Shown here: positions 23,745 through 32,111 of the stretch, piece after piece
Layout of the letters: every line of letters begins with the position of its first letter
Numbering within the stretch: the stretch's first letter is position 1
Assembly: GCA_947459635.1 (NCBI GenBank)
Contig: CANHEA010000010.1
Location: 1 to 50,205, forward strand
Direction of reading: 5' to 3'
DNA from: Flavobacteriaceae bacterium
GTDB lineage: Bacteria; Bacteroidota; Bacteroidia; Flavobacteriales; Flavobacteriaceae
Length of the DNA: 50,205 nucleotides
Notes under the pieces: model-generated
What the model was told of the DNA's origin: nothing
What the model saw: the letters and a program-made list of their open reading frames with translations, nothing else
Databases searched by the model: none
Made by a program: the position numbers and the translations under genes

Positions 23745-24509
23745 TTATTTCCAAAATTTTAGTTTCTTTTTCAAACGAATTTTTTGATGAAATTTCTTTT
23801 GAAATTTTTCTGTGCAAGACCACAAAGTTTGAAATATAATTGCCTCCGAGTGGCTTGTGTATAATTTTGAATATTCTAAACTCATCTGCGCAATCATATC
23901 CTTTCTTGGTGTCAAATGCGATAGATTTTTAATTCGCTTTTCAAAACTCATCTCACTTAGAAAATTCATGCGATTTAAGTCGACCAAAAAGAACGCATAT
24001 TTTCCCTCTGCTACCTTTTTAATCAAGGTATTTCCAGGGGAATGGTCTAAAAACTCAACACCATTCTCATGCAATTGAAAACAAAAGGCCACAAATTGAC
24101 TTAGTATTGTATCATAGTCCGGATAGTTTGGTATTTCGACCAACTCTCTAAAAGTCAAATCAACATCTAAATGCTCACAAGCATAAAAGCTTCTACCTAA
24201 TCCTAAAACGGTACATTTTTCAACAAATGCGATAGGTTGCGGCGTACCAATTCCCAATTCAAGCAAGCGATTTGCATACTCGAAAGATCTTCGTGCCTTT
24301 GATTTTCTAAAAAATTTATAGGCGATTTTATTGATAGAATTTGGCACCTTAAATGATTTGATGCTCAATACTTTATCGTCACATTGAAATAACTTAATTT
24401 TATTTCGTTTACCTTCTACAAACAAAATACCTGCGTCGTCAAACGAATCAATGAAGCTTGTTAGTTCTGCTTTGTATTTCTGAAAATCGGGATGGATTGC
24501 TATATGCAT
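23745..24509 (-). CDS. WaaP/Kdo-kinase-like lipopolysaccharide core kinase
   Basis: A 254-aa protein-kinase-fold enzyme of the lipopolysaccharide kinase (Kdo/WaaP) group. Visible elements: the N-lobe ending with SIKSFKVPN, and the catalytic loop EFLDHSPGNTLIKK followed by FFLVDLNRMNF, which matches HRD-like and DFG-like positions (D in LDHSPGN, D in VDLNR). It likely phosphorylates a sugar of the LOS core. The start is ATG 24509; the TTG at 24512 is not needed. It is transcribed from a clear promoter, convergent with the GT9-GT2 gene. Confidence 0.82.
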   Translation of the reverse strand: MHIAIHPDFQKYKAELTSFIDSFDDAGILFVEGKRNKIKLFQCDDKVLSIKSFKVPNSINKIAYKFFRKSKARRSFEYANRLLELGIGTPQPIAFVEKCTVLGLGRSFYACEHLDVDLTFRELVEIPNYPDYDTILSQFVAFCFQLHENGVEFLDHSPGNTLIKKVAEGKYAFFLVDLNRMNFLSEMSFEKRIKNLSHLTPRKDMIAQMSLEYSKLYTSHSEAIIFQTLWSCTEKFQKKFHQKIRLKKKLKFWK

Positions 24510-24529
24510 CAATTGGCTCTATGGGTAAA

Positions 24530-24560
24530 CAAAAGTAAGTATTGCTTTTTATTTATCCAA
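24530..24560 (-). promoter_or_regulatory. Promoter of the WaaP-like gene
   Basis: On the minus strand TTG (24558-24560), a 20-base spacer and TACTTTTG (24530-24537). Predicted start near 24526, about 17 bases before the ATG. Confidence 0.6.
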
Positions 24561-24596
24561 TTTAAGCAATACATTTACTCAAATATAATTGTATTT

Positions 24597-25667
24597 ATGG
24601 CACAATCAGTCTTTCTTGAAACACATAACCTCAAAAATAAAGCCTCTGGTCTTGGAACATTTAACTACGAATTAATAAAAGGGCTTGCTCAACTTGAGTT
24701 TGACGATTTAGAACTTACCTTAAATGTAAAAGATACTGCATCGTTGTCGACCGAATTCGGAACTAAGTTTCAATACCATAAATATACTAACCTATCGCGG
24801 CATGCCCTTTTTAGAACGAGAAAAAAATTCGATTTGTGGCATTCCGTAAACCAAAACACCAAAGTAGAACCTTTTTACTTGCGGAAATATCTGCTGACCG
24901 TGCATGATGTAAATTTTGTAGAAGAAATTTCATCTGACAAAAACCATCGACTTAACAAACTCTTTGCGGCAAAACTCGAGAAATCTTCTGCAATTACCTA
25001 CATATCAGAATTCGCAAAAAAACAAACCCATCAGTTTTTCAATGTTCCTGATGTTCCTGAATATATCATTTATAATGGAAATCCCATTTCAACATTGCTA
25101 GATACTTCACAGTTCAGAACTACAATTCCAACCGACAAGCCATTCTTATACTCTATAGGAGATTTCTTAGAACGAAAGAATTTTATGGCTGTTGTACAAA
25201 TGATGCCACTTTTAGGCGAATATAATTTGATTCTTTCCGGCAATAACGATAAATCGTACGGGAGAGAAATACAGCAGTATATCGACGACAACAAACTAAA
25301 TAGTCAAATTTTTCTGACTGGAAAAGTGGATGAAGTAGCTAAGCAATATTATCTTTCCAAATGTCATGCTTTCGTATTTCCATCGATCCGTGAAGGATTT
25401 GGCCTACCTCCTATTGAAGCCATGCGATTTGGAAAACCCATATTCCTCGCAAACAAAACGTCACTTCCTGAAATTGGAGGTGAAAATTGCTATTATTGGG
25501 ACCATTTCGAGCCGGAATATATGAAATCTGTTCTTCTCCAAGGCCTTACACATTTCTATGACAATCAAAAAGAAATGGAAGGCCAAATGATCCAAAGAGC
25601 ACTTCATTTTGATTGGAAAAAAGCGGCGTCAGAATATCTGCAAGTATATCGTAAACTACTTTCTTAG
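24597..25667 (+). CDS. GT4-type glycosyltransferase
   Basis: A 356-aa GT-B fold glycosyltransferase (start ATG 24597, MAQSVFLETHNLKNK; the frame upstream of it is not coding). The C-terminal donor site FPSIREGFGLPPIEAMRFGKP is the GT4 E-x7-E motif, followed by LPEIGG. The N-terminal ASGLGTFNYELIKGL is the glycine loop of the acceptor domain. It probably adds a sugar from a nucleotide donor to a surface glycan. It converges with the next gene by a 4-base overlap. Confidence 0.88.
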   Translation: MAQSVFLETHNLKNKASGLGTFNYELIKGLAQLEFDDLELTLNVKDTASLSTEFGTKFQYHKYTNLSRHALFRTRKKFDLWHSVNQNTKVEPFYLRKYLLTVHDVNFVEEISSDKNHRLNKLFAAKLEKSSAITYISEFAKKQTHQFFNVPDVPEYIIYNGNPISTLLDTSQFRTTIPTDKPFLYSIGDFLERKNFMAVVQMMPLLGEYNLILSGNNDKSYGREIQQYIDDNKLNSQIFLTGKVDEVAKQYYLSKCHAFVFPSIREGFGLPPIEAMRFGKPIFLANKTSLPEIGGENCYYWDHFEPEYMKSVLLQGLTHFYDNQKEMEGQMIQRALHFDWKKAASEYLQVYRKLLS

Positions 25668-26566
25668 AAGTACTTTTCAAATTCGACTTTCTTAGTCAAT
25701 TTGAAAATTTTGAGATGCTTAAACCATTGTCCGAAGTTCTTTTTGAAGAGATAAAACTTTGAAAATTTCATATCATCTCTTTGTTCAAAATACTTTGTAA
25801 TGTCTTCTAAAGTCTTGAAGGGAACGTATCCTAGGTCTTTCCATTGTTTTGGATTGAGATAAAAAACGTCTTTGATTTCGTTGTAATTATCCTTGTTTGC
25901 CCTTTTCCATTTATCTAAAAAAACTGGATTTACATCCTCGCGATGACTCCAATTCTTGAGTTTATATTCTAATTCTTCTTCAGATCTCGACAGCGATTCG
26001 TGTAAAGTGTAGGAATCAACATAAATAATTCTCTCTCTCGATTGTCTCGCCAATTTATAATTCGGATAATTGGTTGCCAATAGCACTTTACAAGTGTTTT
26101 TCACGTAGAGAATTCCATCGTCCAAATGTTTGTAAACATCAATATGATAACCAGAAATTTGCACTGGGTGCGACTTTGGATTGTCTAAGTAACAATCATA
26201 TTTGCGCAAAGACTTCACATACTTTTCGAAATCTAAGAAATATTCATCACTATCTACTTGAACTAACCAATTACCAATCCCCATTTTTAAAGACAACATG
26301 TGGCGTTCACGCGTATCCATTTGTATTCCGGTCAAACCAGGGACATAAAAGTTATCTCGGTAAATCTCAACCTTCTTTTCCGTATCAAATTCGTCAAGCC
26401 ATTTGAAAAAGGAATCGTCTATTTCGAATTTATTGCCTGACCAAGTATTTAGATTTTCATCAATCGCAAGAAAAATTCGATCGGCCGCCTTATAGACAGG
26501 AGGAATCGAAAGTTTTAATTTATCATAATCATAGGAAAGCAGAAATCCAACGTGAATTTTTTTCAT
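25664..26566 (-). CDS. Putative glycosyltransferase of unassigned family
   Basis: A 300-aa protein. It resembles a GT-A enzyme only loosely: an N-terminal Rossmann-like strand (HVGFLLSYDYDKLK), then WLVQVDSDEYFLDF, in which the DSDE segment looks like a DxD metal site, and a basic C-terminal end. It has no signal peptide. The middle region (VYKHLDDGILYVKNTCKVLL) is distinctive, but I cannot place it in a named family. It sits at the end of a run of minus-strand glycan genes, 6 bases after the GT2 gene. A role in surface glycan synthesis is inferred from context only. Confidence 0.6.
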   Translation of the reverse strand: MKKIHVGFLLSYDYDKLKLSIPPVYKAADRIFLAIDENLNTWSGNKFEIDDSFFKWLDEFDTEKKVEIYRDNFYVPGLTGIQMDTRERHMLSLKMGIGNWLVQVDSDEYFLDFEKYVKSLRKYDCYLDNPKSHPVQISGYHIDVYKHLDDGILYVKNTCKVLLATNYPNYKLARQSRERIIYVDSYTLHESLSRSEEELEYKLKNWSHREDVNPVFLDKWKRANKDNYNEIKDVFYLNPKQWKDLGYVPFKTLEDITKYFEQRDDMKFSKFYLFKKNFGQWFKHLKIFKLTKKVEFEKYF

Positions 26567-26572
26567 ATTTAC

Positions 26573-27391
26573 TTACTTTTTTTTAGGCAAAAATAACATA
26601 ATAATACTCATAGTGGCTTTCAATATTTTCCACGATATTTTGTGGCTTTTGATATATTGAAATTGCAAGAAGCGTTTTGAATTGACCTCACTTACATTCT
26701 TGTAATCTTCGACAAATGCCGGAAAAAACTTTTCCATCGTTTGCAGTTTTTCTTTTGCAAATAAGCCTGAAAACTGCGGACTCGACGAGATTCCAGTAAA
26801 ATCATAAATAGCGATAGTTTTTCTTAGGTACTTATATGGCACATTCTGATAACAAATTACATACACGAAAAACTCCCAATCGGAGGCGATTTTGTAATTT
26901 TCGTTGTAATAAAAATGGTCGTCAAACAATGATTTACGGATAAAAGTAGATTGATGATTAATTGCACCACTGTAAAAAAATGAAAAACTCAATTTTTCAG
27001 GATAGGTTTTTAGCCTTTTGGATGTAGGACTTTCTTTAAAATTATCACCATAATAAATATCGTACTGCGAAGTTAGCTCAGGAGTCACCTCTTCAAGAGT
27101 GGTATTAGAATTAAAAATATCACCGCTATTCATAAAGATGAGAAACTCGCCAGTTGCCTCACGAATTCCTTTATTCATTGCATTGAAAACGCCATTGTCT
27201 TTCTCACTTACCCAATAATCAATTTTAGACTTGTTGTCGACGATAATCTCTTTGCTACCGTCATTACTTCCCCCATCAATAATGATGAATTCATAGTTGG
27301 TAAAAGTCTGACCCAAAACATTTTTAATGGTTTTATTCAAACCGTTTTTGTCGTTGTAATTGATCGTTATTATTGATATTTTTTTTGTCAT
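26573..27391 (-). CDS. GT2 glycosyltransferase
   Basis: A 272-aa GT-A glycosyltransferase of family 2. The N-terminus ISIITINYNDKNGLNKTI, the II-IDGGSNDGSKEI loop and FLIFMNSGDIF (the DxD-like position is N-S-G-D) are typical of WcaA/rfb-type enzymes. A later KIASDWEFFVYV has the acceptor/base D-W-E-F segment. It lacks a membrane anchor. It lies 28 bases after the 27420 gene and is likely cotranscribed with it. Confidence 0.85.
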   Translation of the reverse strand: MTKKISIITINYNDKNGLNKTIKNVLGQTFTNYEFIIIDGGSNDGSKEIIVDNKSKIDYWVSEKDNGVFNAMNKGIREATGEFLIFMNSGDIFNSNTTLEEVTPELTSQYDIYYGDNFKESPTSKRLKTYPEKLSFSFFYSGAINHQSTFIRKSLFDDHFYYNENYKIASDWEFFVYVICYQNVPYKYLRKTIAIYDFTGISSSPQFSGLFAKEKLQTMEKFFPAFVEDYKNVSEVNSKRFLQFQYIKSHKISWKILKATMSIIMLFLPKKK

Positions 27392-27419
27392 AGGAACTGG
27401 CCAAAATTTCGCGATACAA

Positions 27420-28283
27420 TTACTTGGTCATCGTAACGAATGAAATTATTTTGTTTTTGATTTTACGAATTTTTAATATCTCCTTCTTAATCCAAGGAAT
27501 TTTCTTGTCTCGCTTTGCCCATATCGGAAAATCGGATAATTCATTCCAATCACCTTGAGTATAAAACTCTGTAGCAAATAATTCTTCTACACCTCTTGTT
27601 TTACAAAGGAGAGAAAAAATACTTTGATCGTGCCGATGCTCAATAAAATCTAAATGGTTTTGAATTTTAGAAGGGGTATCATCGGCTAAACTAAAATCAG
27701 TAGCATAAACTTTACTCCAATCTTCTAAAAACTGAATGGTTTTGGCATCTTTTCTGAAGAAGCATACTGTTCCTCCAAATTGCGATTTCTTAAGAATATC
27801 AATTTTATCTACCAGACCAAAATAATCTACAAGATCCATCTTAGTGTAATTGAGGTCATTATAATCGTAAAAGGTCTCGTTTGGCAATAGTTCACTTTCT
27901 ACTTTATTTGTAAATGCCAATATACCATTTTCAGAACACTTTGTAATATTGAAATAATCTACAAGACGTGGCTTTCCTTTTGGGTTCAAATGACAGCCTA
28001 CGTCTGTATATTGAAGAACATCACCTTCATTCATAAACTCAAATGCCTGCAAGATTACTTGCGGTTTCCAACACCAATAGCCATACCCTCTACTCCCACT
28101 TACTAAGCGATCTTTGTATTTTTTTGTAAAATCACTGTCTAATTTACTTTCATCAATAATATAGATACCATCGTAAATATTCATTTCGATTGCCTGTTTC
28201 TTAATTCTTTCAGAACTTATACGAAGATTTGAATCTGCGAAAGCACAAAAAAATTTTTTGAAAATTGGTGATATATCGTCCAT
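27420..28283 (-). CDS. Putative glycan-synthesis protein, family not recognised
   Basis: A 287-aa protein beginning MDDISPIFKKFFCAFAD (ATG 28283; TTG 28286 not used). A segment GSRGYGYWCWKPQVIL, then GDVLQYTDVGCHLNPKG, has a possible DxG/DxD-like site (YTDVGC). Later FFRKDAKTIQFLEDW and HRHDQSIFSLLC look like acceptor and donor segments of GT-A capsule enzymes. I do not recognise the family with certainty. Position inside the glycan locus, upstream of the GT2 gene and downstream of the GDP-mannose dehydratase-like gene, supports a glycosyltransferase-type role. Confidence 0.6.
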   Translation of the reverse strand: MDDISPIFKKFFCAFADSNLRISSERIKKQAIEMNIYDGIYIIDESKLDSDFTKKYKDRLVSGSRGYGYWCWKPQVILQAFEFMNEGDVLQYTDVGCHLNPKGKPRLVDYFNITKCSENGILAFTNKVESELLPNETFYDYNDLNYTKMDLVDYFGLVDKIDILKKSQFGGTVCFFRKDAKTIQFLEDWSKVYATDFSLADDTPSKIQNHLDFIEHRHDQSIFSLLCKTRGVEELFATEFYTQGDWNELSDFPIWAKRDKKIPWIKKEILKIRKIKNKIISFVTMTK

Positions 28284-28348
28284 CAAGCTATTTTTAAGGG
28301 TAATTATTTAAAAGTCGCTAAATTAGAAAATCTAACTTAAATAAAATA

Positions 28349-29317
28349 TTAATGATTGTATTGCTGCAGCTCCTCTTCTAATAATATATCCAAAACATCA
28401 AAAATAGTGCTGTCATATTGCCAGCCTAATTCCGATTTAGCTTTGGTATTATCGCCATACATATCAACAATTTCGGCTGGTCTGTATAGTTCTTTACTGA
28501 CTTGACAAGAAAATTCGGGAATGCCTAATTTATTGAATACATAATATATAATCGACCGGAGCGTAACCGATTCACCCGAACAAATCAAATAATCTTCAGG
28601 ATTTTTTTGCTGCAACATTAAGTACATTGCCTCTACATATTGGGGTGCATAGCCAAAATCACGCTTAATATCAATATTTCCAACCCATAAAATTTCCTGC
28701 TCACCGCGACTGATCTTGATGCTTTCACGGATGACTTTTTTTACAAAGAAAGAATTCTGGCGCAAGTAGGATTCATGATTAAACAATACACCACAACTAA
28801 CATGCATTTGATAACTTTCACGGTAATGAATGCAAGTGAAATGTGCAGCTGCTTTAGATATCGCATATGGACTTAACGGGTGCAAAATACTATTTTCCGT
28901 AATTGGGAGATTATTTACCCTACCATACATTTCGCTGCTGCTCGCTTGATAAAATCTAATTTTTGGATCGAAGTTTTTTATGGTTTCTAGTAAATTAAAA
29001 ACACTTATGGTATTGAATTCGAATGTGCCAATTGGATTTTTAAAAGATTGATAAACCGAACTTTGAGCTGCCAAATTATAAAATTCCGTGGGCTGATAGA
29101 TTTCAAAAACTTTCTCGATTTCTTGCCTATTCAATAAGTCGCAAACTACCAACGTTACTTGGTCGGTAATCCCTAAATACTGCAATCCAAAGACATTTGC
29201 ATTATTGGTATCGCGCAACAGACCAATTACATTGTAATTTTTTTGTAGCAGTAACTGGGCTAAATAAGCTCCGTCCTGACCCGTAATTCCTGAAATTACA
29301 GCTGTTTTATTTGTCAT
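28349..29317 (-). CDS. gmd: GDP-mannose 4,6-dehydratase-like SDR
   Basis: A 322-aa NAD(P)-dependent short-chain dehydrogenase that would convert GDP-D-mannose to GDP-4-keto-6-deoxymannose, precursor of GDP-fucose or GDP-rhamnose-type sugars. The GITGQDG nucleotide motif is at 10-16, the catalytic region QASSSEMYG at 124-132 (Ser128, Glu129), and YAISK at 151-155 (Tyr151, Lys155). GVLFNHES follows near 176-183 and RPAEIVDMYGD near the C-terminus, both Gmd features. It is shorter than E. coli Gmd (373 aa) because an internal loop is missing. It overlaps the stop codon of the upstream GT1 gene by one base (TAATG). No GDP-fucose synthase is in the window. Confidence 0.82.
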   Translation of the reverse strand: MTNKTAVISGITGQDGAYLAQLLLQKNYNVIGLLRDTNNANVFGLQYLGITDQVTLVVCDLLNRQEIEKVFEIYQPTEFYNLAAQSSVYQSFKNPIGTFEFNTISVFNLLETIKNFDPKIRFYQASSSEMYGRVNNLPITENSILHPLSPYAISKAAAHFTCIHYRESYQMHVSCGVLFNHESYLRQNSFFVKKVIRESIKISRGEQEILWVGNIDIKRDFGYAPQYVEAMYLMLQQKNPEDYLICSGESVTLRSIIYYVFNKLGIPEFSCQVSKELYRPAEIVDMYGDNTKAKSELGWQYDSTIFDVLDILLEEELQQYNH

Positions 29318-30444
29318 TATCGGGCAGCTTTTTCAAACACTTTTAAACACTCTTCCGCTGTCTTTTGCCAACTGAATTTCTTTACCTGTTCCAGTCCCTT
29401 TTTAATATACAAATCCCTTTCCGCTTTATTGAATACTAACGAAGCTACTTTTTCCCGTAAATCATCTGGATTATTTAGTTCGAAATAGACACCGGCATCA
29501 CCAGCCACTTCGGGAAATGAACTGTGATTTGCCAATACCACAGGACAACCACACGCCATCGATTCTAAAACTGGTATTCCAAAACCCTCGTATTCAGACG
29601 CAAAAACAAAGCAATAGGCACTAGCATAATACGTCGATAATTCATAGTCTTCAAAATTTCGTTGTATGACTTGCTCTGAAAGTTTAAGTTCTTTGATAAG
29701 TTTCTGTTCCCCGGAATAAATCCTGTTACCCCCTGCACAAACCACATATAGATTTGGGTTCTCTTGGAGCAGAACTGCAATTGATTTTAAGAAAAACTGG
29801 AAATTTTTATAAATCGTGCGGTTGCCGACAAACAAAATGTATTCTTTAGGTAAATCCAAGTTTGCGGTATGCTCTAGTTTGATACTGTGCGACAAATAAA
29901 CTACTTCAATTTTTGAAGCTTCGATGTGTGGGTATATTTTTAGAATATCGGTTTTTGTGCTTTCTGAAATTGCGATAATTTTGGTCGCTTTTTCCATCAG
30001 AAGTTTTTTGTTTTTGACCGTTTCAATATCGTAAGCGCCCTTAAAATACTGAGGTAGGATTTCATGAATCATATCATAAACCGTCAATACAAAAGGCTTT
30101 TCATTCAAATGTTCTAAAAAATAAGGCGAATAGTAAGTAGGTACAAACACATCAAAATCTCCTGATTTCAATATCTTAATAGAATTCTTTATATTGATGC
30201 TCTTGAACCTCTTGAGTATTTTCTTTTTTATAAATTTTGGTATCCAACGCTGCTCAAGTACTACGTTCATATAATTCTGATGCAATACAGCTTCTTTAAG
30301 GTGCATATTCTCAGAATACAATACCGTGCTTTCAATAACAACCGATTTTTCTTTTGAAAGAGCCAAAATTAATTCCGTAAAGTATCTAGAAATACCACCG
30401 AATTTTTGATCATTGAATATTTGCGAGTCGAAGATTATTTTCAT
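29317..30444 (-). CDS. GT4-type glycosyltransferase
   Basis: A 375-aa GT-B glycosyltransferase. The N-terminal FGGISRYFTELILAL loop and the C-terminal FASEYEGFGIPVLESMACG (E-x7-E) and SSFPEVAGDAGVYF segments identify GT4. It is the first gene of the minus-strand run ending at 25664, with which it probably forms a transcript through gmd (1-base overlap). The donor sugar cannot be told from the sequence, though a GDP-sugar made with gmd is possible. Confidence 0.88.
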   Translation of the reverse strand: MKIIFDSQIFNDQKFGGISRYFTELILALSKEKSVVIESTVLYSENMHLKEAVLHQNYMNVVLEQRWIPKFIKKKILKRFKSINIKNSIKILKSGDFDVFVPTYYSPYFLEHLNEKPFVLTVYDMIHEILPQYFKGAYDIETVKNKKLLMEKATKIIAISESTKTDILKIYPHIEASKIEVVYLSHSIKLEHTANLDLPKEYILFVGNRTIYKNFQFFLKSIAVLLQENPNLYVVCAGGNRIYSGEQKLIKELKLSEQVIQRNFEDYELSTYYASAYCFVFASEYEGFGIPVLESMACGCPVVLANHSSFPEVAGDAGVYFELNNPDDLREKVASLVFNKAERDLYIKKGLEQVKKFSWQKTAEECLKVFEKAAR

Positions 30445-30609
30445 TTCTAGGTACTTAAAACACTAATTTAAATATAGTACAAATTAATTGGAGTGACAAA
30501 ACTAGCCATTTATTTTCTATGAAATTGTGATAATATATAAAATTTGAATAGTCACCACAACTTAAATTCTATTTCTCTATTTTTGAAGAAAAAATTAAAC
30601 TTAGCTGTT

Positions 30610-31395
30610 ATGAACTGTAAAATATGTAATTCTGAAGTGAATCTAATTTTCGAAAAGAAAGTGCTCCAAAAATATCATACAGGCTATTACAGATGTACTA
30701 ACTGTGATTTCGTTCAAACCGACAACCCGATTTGGCTTGAAGAAGCTTATCAATCGGCGATAACAGCCTTAGATATAGGACTTATCCAAAGAAACGTAAC
30801 TTTGGTAAAACCAATCAAAAATATCATTGACTCTTATTTTCCAGAGGCAAAACGCTATTTGGATTATGCGGGAGGCTATGGCGTTTTTGTCAGGCTGATG
30901 CGCGATAATGGTTATGATTTTTATAGACAAGATGATTATTGTGAAAATATATTTACACCGCATTTCGATATTACGGATACAAAAAATCATCAGTTTGATC
31001 TTGTGACAGGCTTTGAAGTACTCGAGCATTTTAATAATCCGATGAATGAAATAGCTAAAGTATTTTCGTACGCCGATACCGCAATTTTCTCGACTGAAAT
31101 CGCACCAATTTCGAATGCCGAAATGGAAAAATGGTGGTATCTTACTTTAGAAACAGGTCAACATATTGCTTTTTATTCTGCGAAATCAATGCTGTATATT
31201 GCTGAAAAACTCAACAAAAATTACTATTGTCGCGACGGAAACATACACATCTTTACCAGTAAAAAAATTTCCAATTTCAATGGCAAAACTCCAAAATCCG
31301 TGTTGCAAAAATTGTTTTCAAAAAAAGTCAAAAAGGAATCACTCACGCCAAAAGATTACCAATACATTAAAGATCTTCTAAATAAAACTTCCTAG
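30610..31395 (+). CDS. SAM-dependent methyltransferase with zinc-ribbon N-terminus
   Basis: A 261-aa protein starting at ATG 30610 (MNCKICNSE), which gives the full zinc ribbon; the TTG-initiated extension to 30544 is not used. The N-terminal Cys4 zinc ribbon (CKIC...CTNC, residues 3-37) is followed by a class I methyltransferase fold with the SAM loop YLDYAGGYGVF (about residue 80) and FEVLEHF (motif of the methyltransferase-11 type). This layout is seen in sugar methyltransferases of glycan loci. It is divergent from the GT4 gene at 30444. The substrate is inferred to be a surface sugar. Confidence 0.78.
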   Translation: MNCKICNSEVNLIFEKKVLQKYHTGYYRCTNCDFVQTDNPIWLEEAYQSAITALDIGLIQRNVTLVKPIKNIIDSYFPEAKRYLDYAGGYGVFVRLMRDNGYDFYRQDDYCENIFTPHFDITDTKNHQFDLVTGFEVLEHFNNPMNEIAKVFSYADTAIFSTEIAPISNAEMEKWWYLTLETGQHIAFYSAKSMLYIAEKLNKNYYCRDGNIHIFTSKKISNFNGKTPKSVLQKLFSKKVKKESLTPKDYQYIKDLLNKTS

Positions 31396-31519
31396 CAACA
31401 ACAACTTTCAAGTATTGCAAAATGTAAATTCAGATTTTTTGACCGCGGTAAACTAAATTCAAACGCAAATAGATCGAATTCTGAACTTAAAGTAGACTCA
31501 TTTTCTGCTTTCAATCAAA

Positions 31520-31527
31520 TATCTTTG
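31520..31527 (+). promoter_or_regulatory. -7 box of tsaC
   Basis: TATCTTTG, an exact TAnnTTTG, with a predicted leader of about 14 bases before the ATG at 31545. No clear -33 box. Confidence 0.45.
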
Positions 31528-31544
31528 TACCAAAATATAACACA

Positions 31545-32111
31545 ATGGATCTCAATTCTGAAGTTCACAATGCTTTCGAAGTCATCAAAAACGGTGGCAT
31601 CATTCTCTATCCCACAGACACGGTTTGGGGCATAGGTTGCGACGCAACTAATCTCGAAGCGGTTGCGAAAATATTTGCCTTAAAACAAAGAGCAGGAACA
31701 CAAAGCATGATTTGCTTGATGAATGGCGAAAAAATGATGTACAATGTTTTTAAAGAGATCCCAGAAGTAGCTTGGCAAATTATCGATTTATCGGAAAAAC
31801 CAACGACATTGATTCTAGATAAACCTAGGAATATTGCAGCGAATCTCATTGCTCCAGACCAAACATTGGGCATTCGAATGGTCAAAGATCCATTTTGTTT
31901 TAAGTTGATGGAACGCATGAAAAAGCCACTAGTATCCACTTCCGCAAATATTTCCGGACAACCAACGCCGCAATCTTTCAAAGAAATCAGTCCAGAGATT
32001 GTAAATGGTGTTGACTATGTCGTAAATTTGCACCGCGAAAAAATCGGAGGAAAACCATCGACAATCATCAAATTGACGAATGATTCGCAAGTAAAAGTGA
32101 TACGCCGTTAA
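31545..32111 (+). CDS. tsaC: L-threonylcarbamoyladenylate synthase (Sua5/YrdC/YciO family)
   Basis: Forms threonylcarbamoyl-AMP from Thr, bicarbonate and ATP for the t6A37 modification of ANN-decoding tRNAs. At 188 aa it is a YrdC-domain-only protein like E. coli TsaC. The N-terminal [20 protein letters not shown] and the [12 protein letters not shown] segment (substrate/ATP site) are the family signatures, with [10 protein letters not shown] as the K-R-x-x-x-x-P-like substrate loop. A short C-terminal end KVIRR completes it. It overlaps the start codon of cca by one base, so translation is likely coupled. Confidence 0.9.
   Translation: MDLNSEVHNAFEVIKNGGIILYPTDTVWGIGCDATNLEAVAKIFALKQRAGTQSMICLMNGEKMMYNVFKEIPEVAWQIIDLSEKPTTLILDKPRNIAANLIAPDQTLGIRMVKDPFCFKLMERMKKPLVSTSANISGQPTPQSFKEISPEIVNGVDYVVNLHREKIGGKPSTIIKLTNDSQVKVIRR

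Noticed and set aside
24492..24596. N-terminal extension of the GT4 gene and overlap with the WaaP-like gene
   Set aside because: It lies in the promoter of the divergent gene, and the family-like start is MAQSVFLE at 24597.
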